Assembly: GCA_003996215.1 (NCBI GenBank)
Contig: QJPP01001554.1
Coordinates: 146,396-210,395 of the forward strand
DNA from: Jaltomata sinuosa
Taxonomy: Eukaryota; Streptophyta; Magnoliopsida; Solanales; Solanaceae
Length of the DNA: 64,000 nucleotides
Direction of reading: 5' to 3'
The notes under the pieces are model-generated. The model ran no database searches. It worked only from the letters and a program-made list of their open reading frames with translations, and was not told where the DNA came from. Shown piece after piece: positions 1-12,420 of this stretch (its first letter is position 1; each line of letters starts with the position of its first letter). The position numbers were made by a program, and so were the translations under genes.

Positions 1-1149
1 TTCAGCGCACCTTGATTATATTACTTTACGAGATATCCTCTACCTCCCGCTAGCATAGGATACCGAGCAACTCTGTCACTAAAACTTAGGCAGATTGAAA
101 ATAAATCATCAAATTAACACACTTTTCCACGAACAGATTAAAAAAACACCAAGGTTGTATAGGAACATAGAGAGAGCATCAAGTATCTTGAGAAGTTAAC
201 ATTTCCTGTTTAGAATTCTTTAGGAACATAGCAGTTAGCCCAGCATGTTTCTAAACGGAGCCCAGCATGCTACTTGATGAAGTGGATATTGACTCAGCAT
301 TTATTAGGATGAGGTGGAATTTGGTACCACGGATTACGAAAGTCATTTTTCAGGAAAATGTTTTTCATGAAGAAGTTATTTTCTAATGTTTCGTTACCAA
401 TTATATGAGCGAAAGTCCTTTTCCTTACGACTATCTTGTGTCTGATACAAGGGAAAATCATGCACTAGCCCCAAATTGCAAATTAACCTTTGGTGTTAAA
501 TTAAGTTTCTCCAATCTTGGTCAGGTCTACTTGTGCATCAAAGGGGTGCAAAATGAACTAGATTAATGAATTTAAGGTGTAATGGAAATAGTTTCTCTAC
601 CTTCTCAAGGTAGGGGTAAGGCTGTGTATCAAGGTGGGATTACATTTGGGTATGTTGTTAAAATTGCTGCTCTTGTAAGGTGTTACCCCTAGCTTCCCCC
701 TTAATGGCAATTGCATTTTTTTTACCTTTCCCTTGTAGTAATAATGAGCAAAAGAACAAAATGAAATGAATGATGAATTAGAGGATACAAATGCAAGCTG
801 TAATAGTGCTTCTTCTACAGAGATGAAAACAAGGAAATACAAACTAAAACTACCACAATTTTCTCAAGCAACTTTAATTACTTGACTTATTGCTAACCAT
901 CTTGAATTACCGCTAATATTAACACAAAACAGTGCTCAGCCTTCTCACTGAACCTTCTACAACTCGGACATTTGCTTGCTGTCCTCTAACAACACTCGAA
1001 AAGACAGCAGACAGTCGATCAGGAAGGTTGATTAAATAGCTCATAGCTCTCTTAAATAAAGAGCAGCCCTCTTTAGTTCCAGAGTCTAAGAATATGAACT
1101 AATTGAAGCATATCTGATTCTTGGTACTGGCACTTTTTTTGTATGGATA
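1..1149. other. Intergenic DNA downstream of the MYB gene
   Basis: No coding region is supported here. The part next to the MYB stop is presumably its 3' UTR, because that gene runs leftwards. The first 100 bases resemble a repeat that I recall as dispersed in Solanaceae genomes (tacctcccgctagcat), but I cannot name it. A decayed SINE tail at 583-661 is listed separately. Confidence 0.6.
583..661 (+). repeat. Decayed SINE tail (TS-like, Solanaceae)
   Basis: The order of blocks matches the two better SINE copies at 30.1 and 31.3 kb: ggaaatagtttctctacc, then caaggtaggggtaagg, then a gap where the tactaccctccccagac block should be, then gggattacatttgggtatg and a short gtt tail. Internal deletion and substitutions make it an old copy. 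The name TS-like rests on recall of the tobacco/Solanaceae SINE with a TTG-repeat tail. Confidence 0.6.
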
Positions 1150-2124
1150 TCACATAGTATTGTACTGACCAAACTGAAGTCCCTGCAGGATAACACTATG
1201 CATGCCATGTTCATGCAACTTTAGTCCATATGTCTTGAATCCTATATCTGCTTCTTGATTTGGAAAATTGTACTCAAATAAGGCTTTTTGTGGAGAAGGA
1301 ACAGAGTTGTCAGGGGAACTGGAAGATATATGATTCTCGGGCGAAGGAGATTTCATTTCTGTAAGATTGACAGTGGTAATGTCATGTATACTTGATCTTC
1401 TCTTATCTTTACCCCCGGAAAGCTGCCTTATAAAGTACTTCTGAGCATGGCTTGCTACTTGAGTTGGAGTTCTTGTGGTCACAAAATTCCGAGATATATT
1501 TCTCCAATCACCTTTTCCGTACTTTTTCAGCCCCAACAGAAATTGCCTGACCAAAATGTACAAAACAGAATCATCTATTTTGATGAATTGCAGTAGTCTG
1601 AATTCCAAAAAGCATTTACAACTAATTCTTTTGTAACAGTAAAGTCGCTAAACTCACCTGTGCTCTTCCTCGGTCCATGGGACACCCTTTTTTCTTTCGT
1701 ATTCAGAAGGTCGATTTGATGTGTTTCGCTTGCCAGATGGACCATAGAATCGTTTGTTGAAGTCGTGGAAGACGCCTTCTTCTTCTTGATCATGATGATT
1801 GATCCACTCCAATGTGAATGAATTACTACTAGTTGTGTAGCCAGCAGGTACTGGTATTAATCCAGCCTCTATATCAGTAACATCTTCTACCAATTCTCTA
1901 TACTGTTTGATCACATCGTCCACCGTCTTTCCAGGGATCATTGATGCTACATTATACCATCTATCCGGAGTCTCCTTGTCAAATAACGCCAGCGCGTCCT
2001 CAAACATCTTGTTCTCTTCAGTAGTCCATTTTGTTTCCTTGTTTCCCTCAAATAACCAATTTGAGTTACTAAGGTATGTTGCTGCTGCAGGAGGAGGAGA
2101 AAGAAATCCCATTTCCCTGTTCAT
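1150..2124 (-). CDS. DIVARICATA/SRM1-like MYB transcription factor
   Basis: Nuclear DNA-binding protein of the two-domain R1/SHAQKYF MYB family. Family members act in development (DIVARICATA) and in stress or seed responses (SRM1). Exon 1 is 2124-1658 and exon 2 is 1546-1150 on the minus strand. The intron (1657-1547, 111 bp) has a gtgagt donor and a ggtcag acceptor and splits an Arg codon. The join restores EEEHRQFLLGLKKYGKGDW, as in known DIV proteins. The product is 287 aa, close to the usual 280-310. The first SANT/MYB domain spans about residues 32-82 (KWTTEENKMFEDALALF, with VDDVIKQY). The second spans 149-195 and carries the signature SHAQKYF at 188-194, followed by IRQLSGGKDKRRSSIHDIT, typical of this clade. 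The tail is Ser/Pro-rich. The start at 2124 is the first in-frame Met; Met5 is an alternative. Both domains are intact. Which paralog it is cannot be said. Confidence 0.92.
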
Positions 2125-4189
2125 GTTTTCTTGTTCATTTACAAATTGCTACAAATTTAGCAACACCAGCTAGAGGAGAAGTGGCAGCCTAGTCTAGTTG
2201 TGTTTTTCTTGGTAAAAATCATGACAAGTGGGGCTTTTTTTATGGCATCAAGAAACAATTGAGGGGAATCTGAATAAGACTTTTTGGAAAGTAGTATAAG
2301 GTGAGGAATCTAGCAATGACCACCCAACTTTCCAAAACCCAAGGAAAATTGAAAAGAAAAAAAGATGAAGGTGAATATTGAGAATTTGAGGTCTTAAGCA
2401 GATCTAAAGATGGCCACCTACTCTAAACTACAAAGTATTGGAGAAGCTACTAATAGAAAAAGAAGAAAATAGAGTTATTGTACATAAGAGACAGCTGGGG
2501 CATACATATAGATATAGAGGAAAAGGGGCAAAACTTAGAGAAAAAGGGAGGGGGGAGGGGGGATTCCATTCTTTTTCCTTATAATAAAAATTGAGAAGTG
2601 TGTTATGCACCTGCATTTGCTTCTTCTATTTTATCTTATTTTACCAACTCACCTTCTTAGAAGGTACAAACCTACCCACAAACTGAGTGTATACACCAAA
2701 TTAATGGATGCATGACATATGTTTGAATAGTATACATCTATTTCTTAACCATGATTAATTAATGAATATAATTTCTTCATTAAATCATTTAACCATAATA
2801 AGTTATATTGATTTGGTGTAAATACCCCGTGGATAACAGGGTAAGTATTTACCTTCTTAGAAAAGGTGTTACTGTTCCTTTTTTGACAAATTTTAGAAAA
2901 TGTCACAAGTATTACTGGCTCTCTTTGTTGTAAAAATATAGTGTCCAGATGCCATTGGGTAATGTGGGAGGTCTTTTTTGGGTGTGTAGAGATAGAGATC
3001 CTCAGTCCTAACAACTACACCAGACAGAAAGGACAACCTGTCATTGCCCATAGAGCTGCCTGTTGGGACACAAAACAAAACATTCAGGACAGCATAGGCA
3101 TTCATCCTGATCTTCTTCTTCTTTTGGGTGAAGTTTTGGTTAGTGAGAGGGTGTCAAATAGACGAGTTGAGTTAAATTTAAATAATGAACTGAACTGTTG
3201 AAGCATGTATAGTTTAATATTAAAATTATAATATTAAAATATATTATTTTAGTGGATATAAACTAGTAAGAAAGTTATTATTATTTTATGGTGTAACTGA
3301 TGTAATTATTATGCCACAACCTACTAGTACTAATTATCAACTCAAACTCAAATTTTATAACCACTAAGTCATATTTTACAATATTATTATCTCAGTATCT
3401 TGTTATTTAATTTAGGAAGAATTCTTATACCTATAAATAGTCGTACTGTTTCTTTCTTGTGTTGGAACACGAGAAATATGAGAAAATATTGTAGTGTGTA
3501 TGAAAAAAGTGAGACTGATGTAGTAAAAAATAGAGTTGAGAAGAAAAAATAGACTCTATAACTTATTGTTACAAGAGTATTATTTTGTTAAAAGAAGATA
3601 TTCTTATTGGTGGAGTTTTGGACTCAATAACTAGTTTTGAGTTATTTGAATAGGTTGTTATATCCTTGAGAGGTCAAATTAAGAGTATTATTGTTGGACG
3701 AGTGAATCTTCTATCACAGTTGGCATGAATCTCCTTAAAAAGCGAGATATTCGCGTCTCAACCGGAATAATATATTTATTTTTTAATTGTAATAATTATA
3801 TTTTCACCAATATAAGTTAATAGATGGGCCGGTTATTAATGGACTGAGCTAATAAATGAGTAGATCAATAATCATAACTTAATCTACCCAACTTTTATTA
3901 AGTTTTAAATTATTTATTTATTTTCTTATAATTTTCTAAAGTCTCTAATAAAAAAATTCCTTTTTGTTATCAAACAAAAAAATACTCCCCGCATTTCAAA
4001 ATAAATGAATTTTGGAGTGTGACACATCCTTATTACGAAAGTTAGTTAATGACATTAAACAAAAGATAATTTGTATATATATTTTTTTTTAACTTCTCCA
4101 TCTTTTCTTAAAACTAGAGATAGTTGAAAACCCCATTAAAGAAAAAAAAATTGAAAAAAATTAATTAATTTTACTACCCCGAATTACTA
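2125..4189. other. Upstream region of the MYB gene and intergenic DNA
   Basis: The minus-strand leader and promoter of the MYB gene must lie here. On the minus strand a pyrimidine-rich tract runs across about 2460-2580, including two C runs at 2547-2562 (G-rich on plus). A TATATCTATAT stretch (about 2506-2518) is a possible TATA element. Around 3400-3790 a sequence with a cctataaatag box and a cgcgtctcaacc block looks like an old LTR remnant, but no second LTR is visible. Short open frames at 2745-3201 have no recognisable protein features. Confidence 0.4.
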
Positions 4190-4446
4190 CTCCATTTTAA
4201 AATACTTGTCACAATTTTTTTTTCGAGAGTCAAATGATGTGAACCTTGACCAATATTTTAAGATGTAATTTTTTATATCATATTAATACGAGAAAAATTA
4301 AAATTTATAGTACTTTCGGTATAGTTTTTAAAAAATTAAATTTAAATTTTAAAATATTGAATTAATCTAATCAAAAAAAGCTTTAAAAATTAATTAAATT
4401 GACTTTAGAGAATCAAAATGTGACAACTATTTTAAAACGGATGGAG
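4190..4446. mobile_element. Stowaway-like MITE
   Basis: A 257-bp element bounded by TA. The left end is CTCCATTTTAAAATACTTGT and the right end is its inverse with ...TTTTAAAACGGATGGAG. The CTCC(ATCCG)T terminus and TA target duplication are typical of Tc1/mariner-derived Stowaway MITEs. No coding capacity. Confidence 0.75.
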
Positions 4447-7400
4447 TAATAAGGTTATCTCACTCAAGTTTAGGCATGAACTCAGCCAACGAAAGTTCCT
4501 CTAAGTCAAAAGAAACAAAGAGAAAAAAAGGAGTAGCTCTAAGAGTGTGTTTGGTTTGGAGTTTTCAATTTTCTAATGTTTGATTGGGTAAAATATTTTC
4601 TCTTAGGAAAATGACTTTCCTAATACAAGTAGAGAAAACAAGTTTCATAAGTGATTGGATTGTCTCCTCCCCACGTATCCAACATCTCCAATGCCCACAC
4701 TTTGACCCCCCCCCCCTCCCGAATCCACACTTCCCACCCCATCCCAAAGTCGATCAATGTTAACAAAGGGTGTGTTCAGTATGGAGTAAAGAAAATATTT
4801 TTTGATTTTCTCATATTGTTCGATTGGTTAAAACTTTTGAAAAATATTTTCTCTAGGAAAATAAGTTCCTTAAAGATGAGGAAAATGACTTCCTTAACGG
4901 AAGTATGGAAAACAAGTTATACAAGTGACATTCTGTATTGATAGTGTCTTCCCCACCTTTTAACACATCTAATTTTCACCCCACCCACGTAGCCCCCATA
5001 TCCTCCACCTTCACTTTTCATAGCATTTGCCTAGATTATATACAAATACTTTTAGAATAATATTTTTTGATAAGTAAGTAACCTACTTATTTTCCTAAAA
5101 TATATTTTCTAAGAAAATATTCTCCATGAAAAATATTTTCCATCATCCCCAACACACCCAAAATGTAGTATCCTTTTTGGTTCATAATAAGTGATATTTT
5201 AGATTTTAATACACTTATTAAGAAATTATTTATTAACATTACTTAATAAGATTAATGTTTAATTAAATTACTCTGATTTTCTCATAGGAAAATGTAAAAA
5301 AAAAAAAAAAAAGGTATTACCCAAAAGCTTTTTAGAAATTTGTTTAAATTATTTACTAAATAAAGTATTCAAAAGCTTTTCAAAAAAGAAGCTAAGAAGG
5401 TATTTGAAAAAGAAATATAATTAATACATTCTTGGCTTCTTCTGTCAACTTTTAAATTTGATGAATTATTGATCCTTGTCTACATGTGAGTGGACAATTG
5501 TGACTGCGTTAGGAGATCCGTTATTTCTTAGTGATTGGCCATAATTATTGGGTCTCTCCCACACACACGGACCCTCGAAATTTATTCGAAACCCCGAACA
5601 CACTTTCACACGAAGAAAATATTTACTTAAGTTGTTCCATATATATTAGTTTTAACTGAAAATTTTCTTATAGAAGTTGATAAATTACCTTTATAAAAGA
5701 CTAATTAATATTCCATTAGTGTCAAGATGAAAGGAGTGCTCTTTTTATTTCTACTAATTAGAAGCAAATCAAGATGAGGGTGAATTTATTTCTATCATGA
5801 TTATGTTATAATCAGATGATTGTTTGAATTGTTAAAATTATTTTTTTCGCATGAAATATCTCGCATTTATGTAGGATTTGAAGATTGGCCACATTTCAAG
5901 AGTGTGTGATGTATAGGTAACTTAGCTACTTTAATTTGACTCGAGTTTTAGTGGTTAATCTACTGCTCGAACCAATGGCCTATATTAGTTATATATAAAA
6001 AATTGTCATTGCTCCAAAAAGTCTCACACACATATATATAGTCATTAAGGAAGTGATACATGTTATTTAATAAAATATCCCTTATGATTAATGCTATTAA
6101 GAGTACTAAATATTTTTTTAATGAATATGTAACTTCTACCATTGTTTAGTTAGTTCAAATTAACTTATAGTTCAAAGCTAATGATAATATATAAATGCAT
6201 AAATAAATAAAATGCTAATGAAACGTACGTAAAATGTACGAAATTGGAATTCAGTGAGAATAATTGGAAATAATGTGATGTGTCAATATGTTGATACTAC
6301 TATTTAATAAAGGGTTTGAATTCTGTGAAAGGGTTGCTTGATGTAGCTGGTAACATGATTGTGACTATATAATTGGACTTGCTCAATATATATATAATAT
6401 TTTTTTAAATAGAGGAGAAAAATACTGCACATGCAGAGGCCCAAATTTTTATTTTTATTTTTTAGGGAAAAAAAAGGTAACTACAACTCTACAAGAATCA
6501 AATGATAGAGGGTGGTTCCAACTGTAATGGGCAGCACTCCTAAAGTTATTAATTTCCTTTTAAATTCTTTCTTCAAATAAAGTACTCCATAGATTCTTTT
6601 TCCTCTAACTAGGAGTATATGATAGAGGGTTGTTGGCTCCATCTGTACCTATTAAATTACCAGCATTCCTCAAGTTAATTTTCTTTTTACTTCCTCGCTT
6701 CTGAGGTAGATGTAAAATTTGCGTACACTTAATCCTTTTTAAATTTTACTTTGTGGAACTATACTGGATATATTATTATTGTCCCGAAGTTAATTTTCTT
6801 CTAGCTTGCCCCCTGTTCGGATCGAAAATAACAAGACATAATACATAAGCGAATATTTATAAATTTTAAATGATGATAAATTAGACAATAAAGAAAACTA
6901 TATTAAAAAAGCACAATATTCTAATTAATATGATTTTGTCAAATATTGAAAATTAATATAAAGGAAAATTATAAAAACTATTGAAAAGATAATCTCTCCC
7001 TAAACAAGACTCTTTTAATAACTATATTATAAATATTATGTTATTATTTCTTTAAAAATGAAAAAAAACATTGATTTATAGAAGTGCAAATCCAAAACAC
7101 TTAATTAATGATGAAAAAATACTTATTTCGCCACCAAAATACCACAACCTTTGCTGGTCATATCTAATTATCAAGATATACACATTAATTCAGTTTAGTC
7201 ATGTCTATCAATAAAATTACTATATGAAATTAGTCACGTCTTTTTTAACGTGTAGCAAATTAATTGACATGAAAAGGTTGTCCATGCATCATGAAAAGGT
7301 GTTTACAGTCTTAATCATAAAGCATATCACATCTATATACCAGTCGAAGTCAAGACATGGTGGAGCTAGGAGCCAATATATGGATTCGGCTGAATTCATT

Positions 7401-7577
7401 ATTTTAATTTAAATTATGTATTTATATTAAAAAATTAATTAACATAAATATAAATTAAATTCAGAACCTAATTATAACACTTGGTGTCACTATTTTAGAA
7501 TTTATAACCCATAAAATTAATAATATTCTGGCTCCATCGCCGAATCAAAATGCTAGTTGCTACAACTACGACAAGCT
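4447..7577. other. AT-rich intergenic DNA with decayed repeats
   Basis: No gene seen. At 4548-4760 and 4768-5159 there are two related segments beginning gtgtgtttggtttgg and gggtgtgttcagtatgg. The second ends at the inverse sequence aacacaccc, so 4768-5159 looks like a non-autonomous TIR element, with the first copy truncated. The remainder is AT-rich with A and T runs and no protein signal on either strand. Confidence 0.4.
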
Positions 7578-7817
7578 CCTTTTGAGAAAAGAAAAACAAT
7601 TCTTATGGTATTGTCGGGGTCATATCCCGGCATAGATATTTTATTCTTATGTTAGAGGCTTCGTAGACCTATATAAATATTTTTTAAATATTTTATTCCC
7701 AACACTTGGTTAATTTTTATATATGTTTTAAATGATGTTCTTAAATGGATCTTTTTTCTGCAAATTCTTTATTTATTGAATGTGCCTTTAATGTGCCTTT
7801 TGAGAAAAGAAAAACAA
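7578..7817. repeat. 196-bp insertion of LTR-derived DNA flanked by 22-bp direct repeats
   Basis: Positions 7603-7793 are identical, base for base over 191 bp, to 16648-16838 inside the Tekay-like LTR. The inserted block (7600-7795) is flanked by perfect 22-bp direct repeats at 7578-7599 and 7796-7817 (each starts ccttttgagaaaag). A 22-bp duplication is too long for an LTR-integrase insertion. It fits target-primed reverse transcription or repair of a staggered break with captured filler DNA. Confidence 0.85.
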
Positions 7818-7896
7818 AAATATTGTAGATAGAAAAGTATTTGTCTGCAATAAATTTTCTCAAGTATAAAAAATAAACCGTAATCACAAATAAAAT

Positions 7897-8158
7897 ATGA
7901 TGAAACAGAGATTTTATTGATAAATATTTGTGAGTACAAATATGTGTATTCCCTTTATTCTTCTCTCCTAAATTTTTTCTGTAATTCAAAGTCGTTAGTA
8001 GCGTATTTCTCAAATATATAAGATGTTTTTGATGAAATGGAGATCGATTTTATTGATGAATATTTATAAGTATAGATTTATTTATCCCTTGATTCTTCTT
8101 TTCTAAATTTGCTCTGTTATTCGAAGGTGGTTAGTAGCCTATTTCTCGAATTTAGGAT
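7897..8158. repeat. Diverged tandem duplication, about 130-bp unit, two copies
   Basis: Both copies run from gatgaaa..gagat through attttattgat.aatatt to gttagtagc.tatttctc. Copy one is about 7897-8030 and copy two about 8031-8158. They differ at many positions, so the duplication is old. No coding potential. Confidence 0.65.
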
Positions 8159-9074
8159 GATTTGGACCTTCTTGCGATGTATTTTATCACTCGGAACATC
8201 AGGCAGATGCTTTCTAACGGCTTTGAGAAAGGTAGTAAGTATTTGATGCCTTGATCTGTGAATATTCCGGGTGTTTATGGATTTCGAAATGTTTCTTGAA
8301 GGTTCCTTTTTATAGGCATGAACTAGGGTTTATGGTAAAGTAACTTTCTAAAAAACTTAACGAACCTTAAAGTTTGAAATGATTGAACTCGTCTTGTAAT
8401 ATCCTTATCTTAAATCCGATAAAATTTCGATATCTACAGTTAGTTCATGCATGTTGAGCTCATGCATAGCATCTCATATATACTCTCTTTACTGTATACA
8501 TTTTGAGAACAACAAATTCGAATCTTGAATTTCTAGCTAGAAAGACAGGAAATTAAAATTTCTTAATTTTCACGAAGTAGTAATTGTTATTTTTCAAAGA
8601 AGATTGTCTAGTACTGTGATTAGCTTGTTAAATTAATTAATAGACATAGCATTGGAAATCTTAATTAATTTCGTAAGACATAGAAAAGCATATGCTACTG
8701 GGAGAAATTATATGCTTGTTTTCTCATTTCAACAACAAACGAAGCATGCTTATTGCTGACATTTTGTGTGTGGGAAAGGAAAAGAGTACTAATTTATAGT
8801 ATATTTTTAAAAAAAAAAGTTTCTATAAATAGAAAGATTCTTTGCTTACCATCTTTCCCAAAACAGTAGTGCATGTGGTTAATTATGAAGGAATGAGCTC
8901 ATGGGGACACCAGCCAATACTACAACTAATATATATTGTAATGTCCCCAAGCAAATCCTGACTTGTTTTTCTATTTTAATATTTTTTTGAGCAAAGAAGA
9001 TGAATTCAAGATTTATTTTAGTTAATTTATAATTGTACGGAGCAGTTGTTGGGATCGCAATAAGAGGGCACCAT
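8159..9074. other. Intergenic DNA, nothing recognised
   Basis: AT-rich sequence with no ORF of note, no RNA gene signature and no clear terminal repeats. Confidence 0.5.
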
Positions 9075-9718
9075 CAGCGGCGGAGCCAGGATTTAAAGTT
9101 TGTGGGTTCTGAATTTTAAGACAGGACAACGATTTCAAGCTAATGTATAACAACCGCCAAATTAACGAACAAGTATAGTATTTAATATAACTATTTAAAC
9201 ACTATATAAATATAAAATAACAATTAAATTGAGAATTCAAGTTACATACCGGGGACAAAGGAAACTCCGGCAGGCATCGAGTGGTGTAGTGATGGGAGAC
9301 GACAATGAAATAAACAAAAAAAAGTTAGAACCTAACAACCTAACTTTTTCGAAAATCAAATTTTGTGTTTAAAGTATTTTTGAGCGTGAAGAAACCAATA
9401 GCAAATATTGTTTTCGAGTTAAACATTATTCTTTCTTTTTTTTTACTTTTATCAATTATTAGTTTTCTGTCTTTTTAAAATTTTAAAAAAAATCTAATGA
9501 AAAAGTAGATGATGTACGCTGCTTTTAGCTTTTGTCAATGAAAAGGTAGATGATGTACGCGCGCGAACCACTGTGCCGTCCACTTTTCTTGTTATGTGGG
9601 TTCGGACGCAATGAATATATAAGTATCTTCTTGATTTTTTAATACAAATATAGGATCTACGCAAAAGCTATTGAGTTCACCCGAACTCTCCTATAATACT
9701 GTAACTCTGTCGCCCCTG
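9075..9718. mobile_element. Non-autonomous hAT-like element
   Basis: It begins CAGCGGCGGAGCCAGGATTT and ends CTCTGTCGCCCCTG, giving short inverted termini of the CAG(G)GGCGGAG kind seen in many plant hAT MITEs. The 8-bp flanks ggcaccat (left) and cgtatcat (right) agree at five of eight positions, as expected for a decayed 8-bp target duplication. No transposase frame is left. Confidence 0.55.
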
Positions 9719-10187
9719 CGTATCATGCCAACAATGCAAAACCTTGAAAAATGATCAATTAGAGACAAAGAGAACTATAAGTTAAAGTATAAATGATACT
9801 TACCATTCGGGAAACTTCCTCTTATCGATATGTAAACTAAATAAAACTCGAAAAACTTTCTCTTATCGATATGTAAAGTAAACCAAACTCTTATTTACAA
9901 ATGTTCTTTCAAATAATATTGAAGAAAGACGCTATTATTTGTATGTATTATATGAAGAGGGTAGATCAGCAAATTATATGTTGCACTAGGTCGAGGTTGA
10001 ACCACGTATAGTGGGTGAGAAATAGTGGAATTGAAGTTTTGAATGCGTTAAAACTAGTGTTGACTTTCCATTTTGCCTTGCATTTGTTTGGAACAGAATT
10101 AAAGCCATGAAAGATTCACCAACTCTTTCCCTTTTATATTTCTTTTTGGTTTGGGGGAGGGGGAATACTAACTAAAGAACATTAGAA

Positions 10188-10220
<33 letters not shown>

Positions 10221-10792
10221 GTGGTCTTTCACGAGTTCCAATAAGAACTTTTAGGCAATAATTGGATCCATCTTAGAATTGTTGAACCACAGACAAAATT
10301 AGCTCATAAAATCATAATTTATTTAATTTGCCTAAGTTGAGTTGATTATTGATACGTTTATTTATTAGTTTAGTTTATTTCAGTCCAATTTCATTTGGGT
10401 TGATATCTAATCTAAATTGATTCATGAAAATTTTGTCAAAAAATTCTTAATATATATATTTTTAATTTGATATGTTATACATATAGCCATAATAAAGAAA
10501 TAATATTTTTATTAAGTACTAAAAGATCATAAAAAACAAATAAAATAATTAAAATTAGTAAAAATTGAACGGATTGGATATTGACCCACTTTTTAACTCA
10601 TTCCAACCCAACTCGTTTCTGCCCAAATAACTTCTGGGTAAAGAAATAAGGATAAATTACCTAAAGAGTCAAACATCTCTACCATATTAATTACCAACTC
10701 TCCCACTACTTTATTTTAATTACTTAATATACCACATGTTAACAAAAAACTCTTCAGATACATTTCAATCCCATCGGATACATCCCATCCCT
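9719..10792. other. Intergenic DNA with an ATT microsatellite
   Basis: A perfect ATT repeat occupies 10189-10220. A short imperfect duplication around tcttatcgatatgtaaa occurs at about 9826-9850 and 9865-9887. No gene seen. Confidence 0.5.
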
Positions 10793-10854
10793 CGGATACA
10801 TGTTGTAACCCCTCAGATACATGCGGATACATGTTGTAACCCCTCAGATACATG
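10793..10854. repeat. 31-bp minisatellite, two perfect units, within a larger dyad
   Basis: The unit begins CGGATACATGTTGTAACCCC and repeats exactly at 10793-10823 and 10824-10854. The surrounding 10755-10985 carries about six GATACAT words on the left half and five ATGTATC words on the right half, so the whole block is a loose inverted repeat. An open frame across it (10736-10921) is a by-product of the repeat and not a gene. Confidence 0.7.
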
Positions 10855-12262
10855 CGGAAGTGATGAATCTGAGACTAAAACCATGTATCTGGACAGCGGA
10901 ATGCCGACGTATCCGAGATAAAACTAAAGATGTCGATGTATCCGAGATAAAATCATGTATCTAGATGCCTTATGCAATGTATCCAAGTGGTATTTTTGAA
11001 AGTAGTGAAAAAAAGAGTAATTAACTCCTAAAAATATGTATTTTATGTAAGTTTCCGAATAAATAATTAGCTCATTTATTAACTCAATTCATTATCCGCT
11101 CAAATTGATCCCAATTCACTCATTTATCCCGCCCTCTATAGTGAAGTGACGATTTTTCCTTTTTACCTGATTCTTTCAATTTTGCCAGTAATTTAAAGAT
11201 CCATTAATACTTGTATTATCACTGTTTTCCCTCTTCACGTTGTAAAAGTTCAATTATTAACGTGCAAGTACTGACATGGAGAGTGTGTGTGCTAAATATT
11301 TGTATCTTTTATTTAACAACTTGTAAAATTGATTTTTATGTATAATATATAAACATTTTATTCTTATAATCTCAACTAAATTAACATAAATTAATTATTT
11401 TGTAAATTAACTATCTTTTTACAGGTTCTGCAAAGAACGAACAAATTCAATAATGTATGCATCAGTATATCATACATGAGATGGAGCAAATATAATTTAA
11501 TGGTGTCGAATGGGTTAAATCATCTCCTTCAAATTAGGCCTAAGATTTACCATTTTAGCTTTATTTTACCTAATTCTTTTAATTTTGACAATAACTAAAA
11601 GATTCCACTTGTCAGACAAAAAAAAAGGGGAGAATTTCATATATATACCAAAAAAACTAATTAGTTTATAACAAATATAACCATTTGTTTACATAAAAAA
11701 TAGCACAAAATTTCAAGCTACTCTCCCCCGCCTCTCCCTGCCTCTCTCCTACTCATTGTTCAATGTATTTTTTTGTTTCTTTCAAATGCAATCAATAATA
11801 AAGAGAGAAAATCATTACCGTTAACAGTTTCTTTTTTTTCTTTTCAGAGGACTTTTAAATTCTTTATTTTTATTTGCTTTTTCAAACAAACAAAAATTGC
11901 AGTACTAATAATTTCATTTACTGGCTTTTGCATTTCCCCACTTTTATTTTGCCTTTTTTTTCCTTAACCAAACAAATCCATTTTTTAGCATTATGACCTA
12001 TAATATTATTTTTTTCCTTTGAAGGTTGAAGTAGAAGCACTAGTAATACAAAGACCAAAAATGATAACAATAATGAGCCAAGTGAAGAAGCTGGAGGTGT
12101 CGTTTGTGTTGATTTTGGGTTAGAAAAAATCCACTTCTCTATTTAGCTGGTAACTATATTGTATAAATAGTTATGTAAGGTGTCGACATTATATTAATGG
12201 TGTATAAATATGTATATATGGTATATAATTGTGTATCAAAAATATACAATAAAAAATGATCG
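10855..12262. other. Intergenic DNA
   Basis: No gene. A diverged repeat of about 60 bp occurs at about 11160-11215 and again at about 11560-11610 (ctaattcttttaattttgac in the second). The rest is AT-rich with pyrimidine tracts near 11720-11760. Confidence 0.45.
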
Positions 12263-12420
12263 AATGTATATATAATGTATCGATATTTTATAAATAGTTA
12301 TGTAATGTATATATAATGTATCGATATTGTATAAATAGTTATGTAATGTACATATAATGTATCGATATTGTATAAATAATTATGTAAAGTACATATAATG
12401 TATCGATATTGTATAAATAA
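12263..12420. repeat. 41-bp tandem repeat, about 3.8 units
   Basis: Units start at 12263, 12304, 12345 and 12386 (the last partial). Each contains taatgtatcgatatt followed by gtataaata and gttatgt. Units two and three differ by two bases. Similar words (gtataaata, atgtatatat) recur in the flanks to 12500 and again at 63320-63420, suggesting one dispersed AT-rich family. Confidence 0.8.

Noticed and set aside
2745..3201. Overlapping frames on both strands upstream of the MYB gene
   Set aside because: No recognisable motif, no splice partners and no codon pattern; overlapping frames on both strands suggest chance.
12263..12420. Regular repeats considered as a CRISPR array
   Set aside because: The units are contiguous with no unique spacers, and the genome is plant nuclear.
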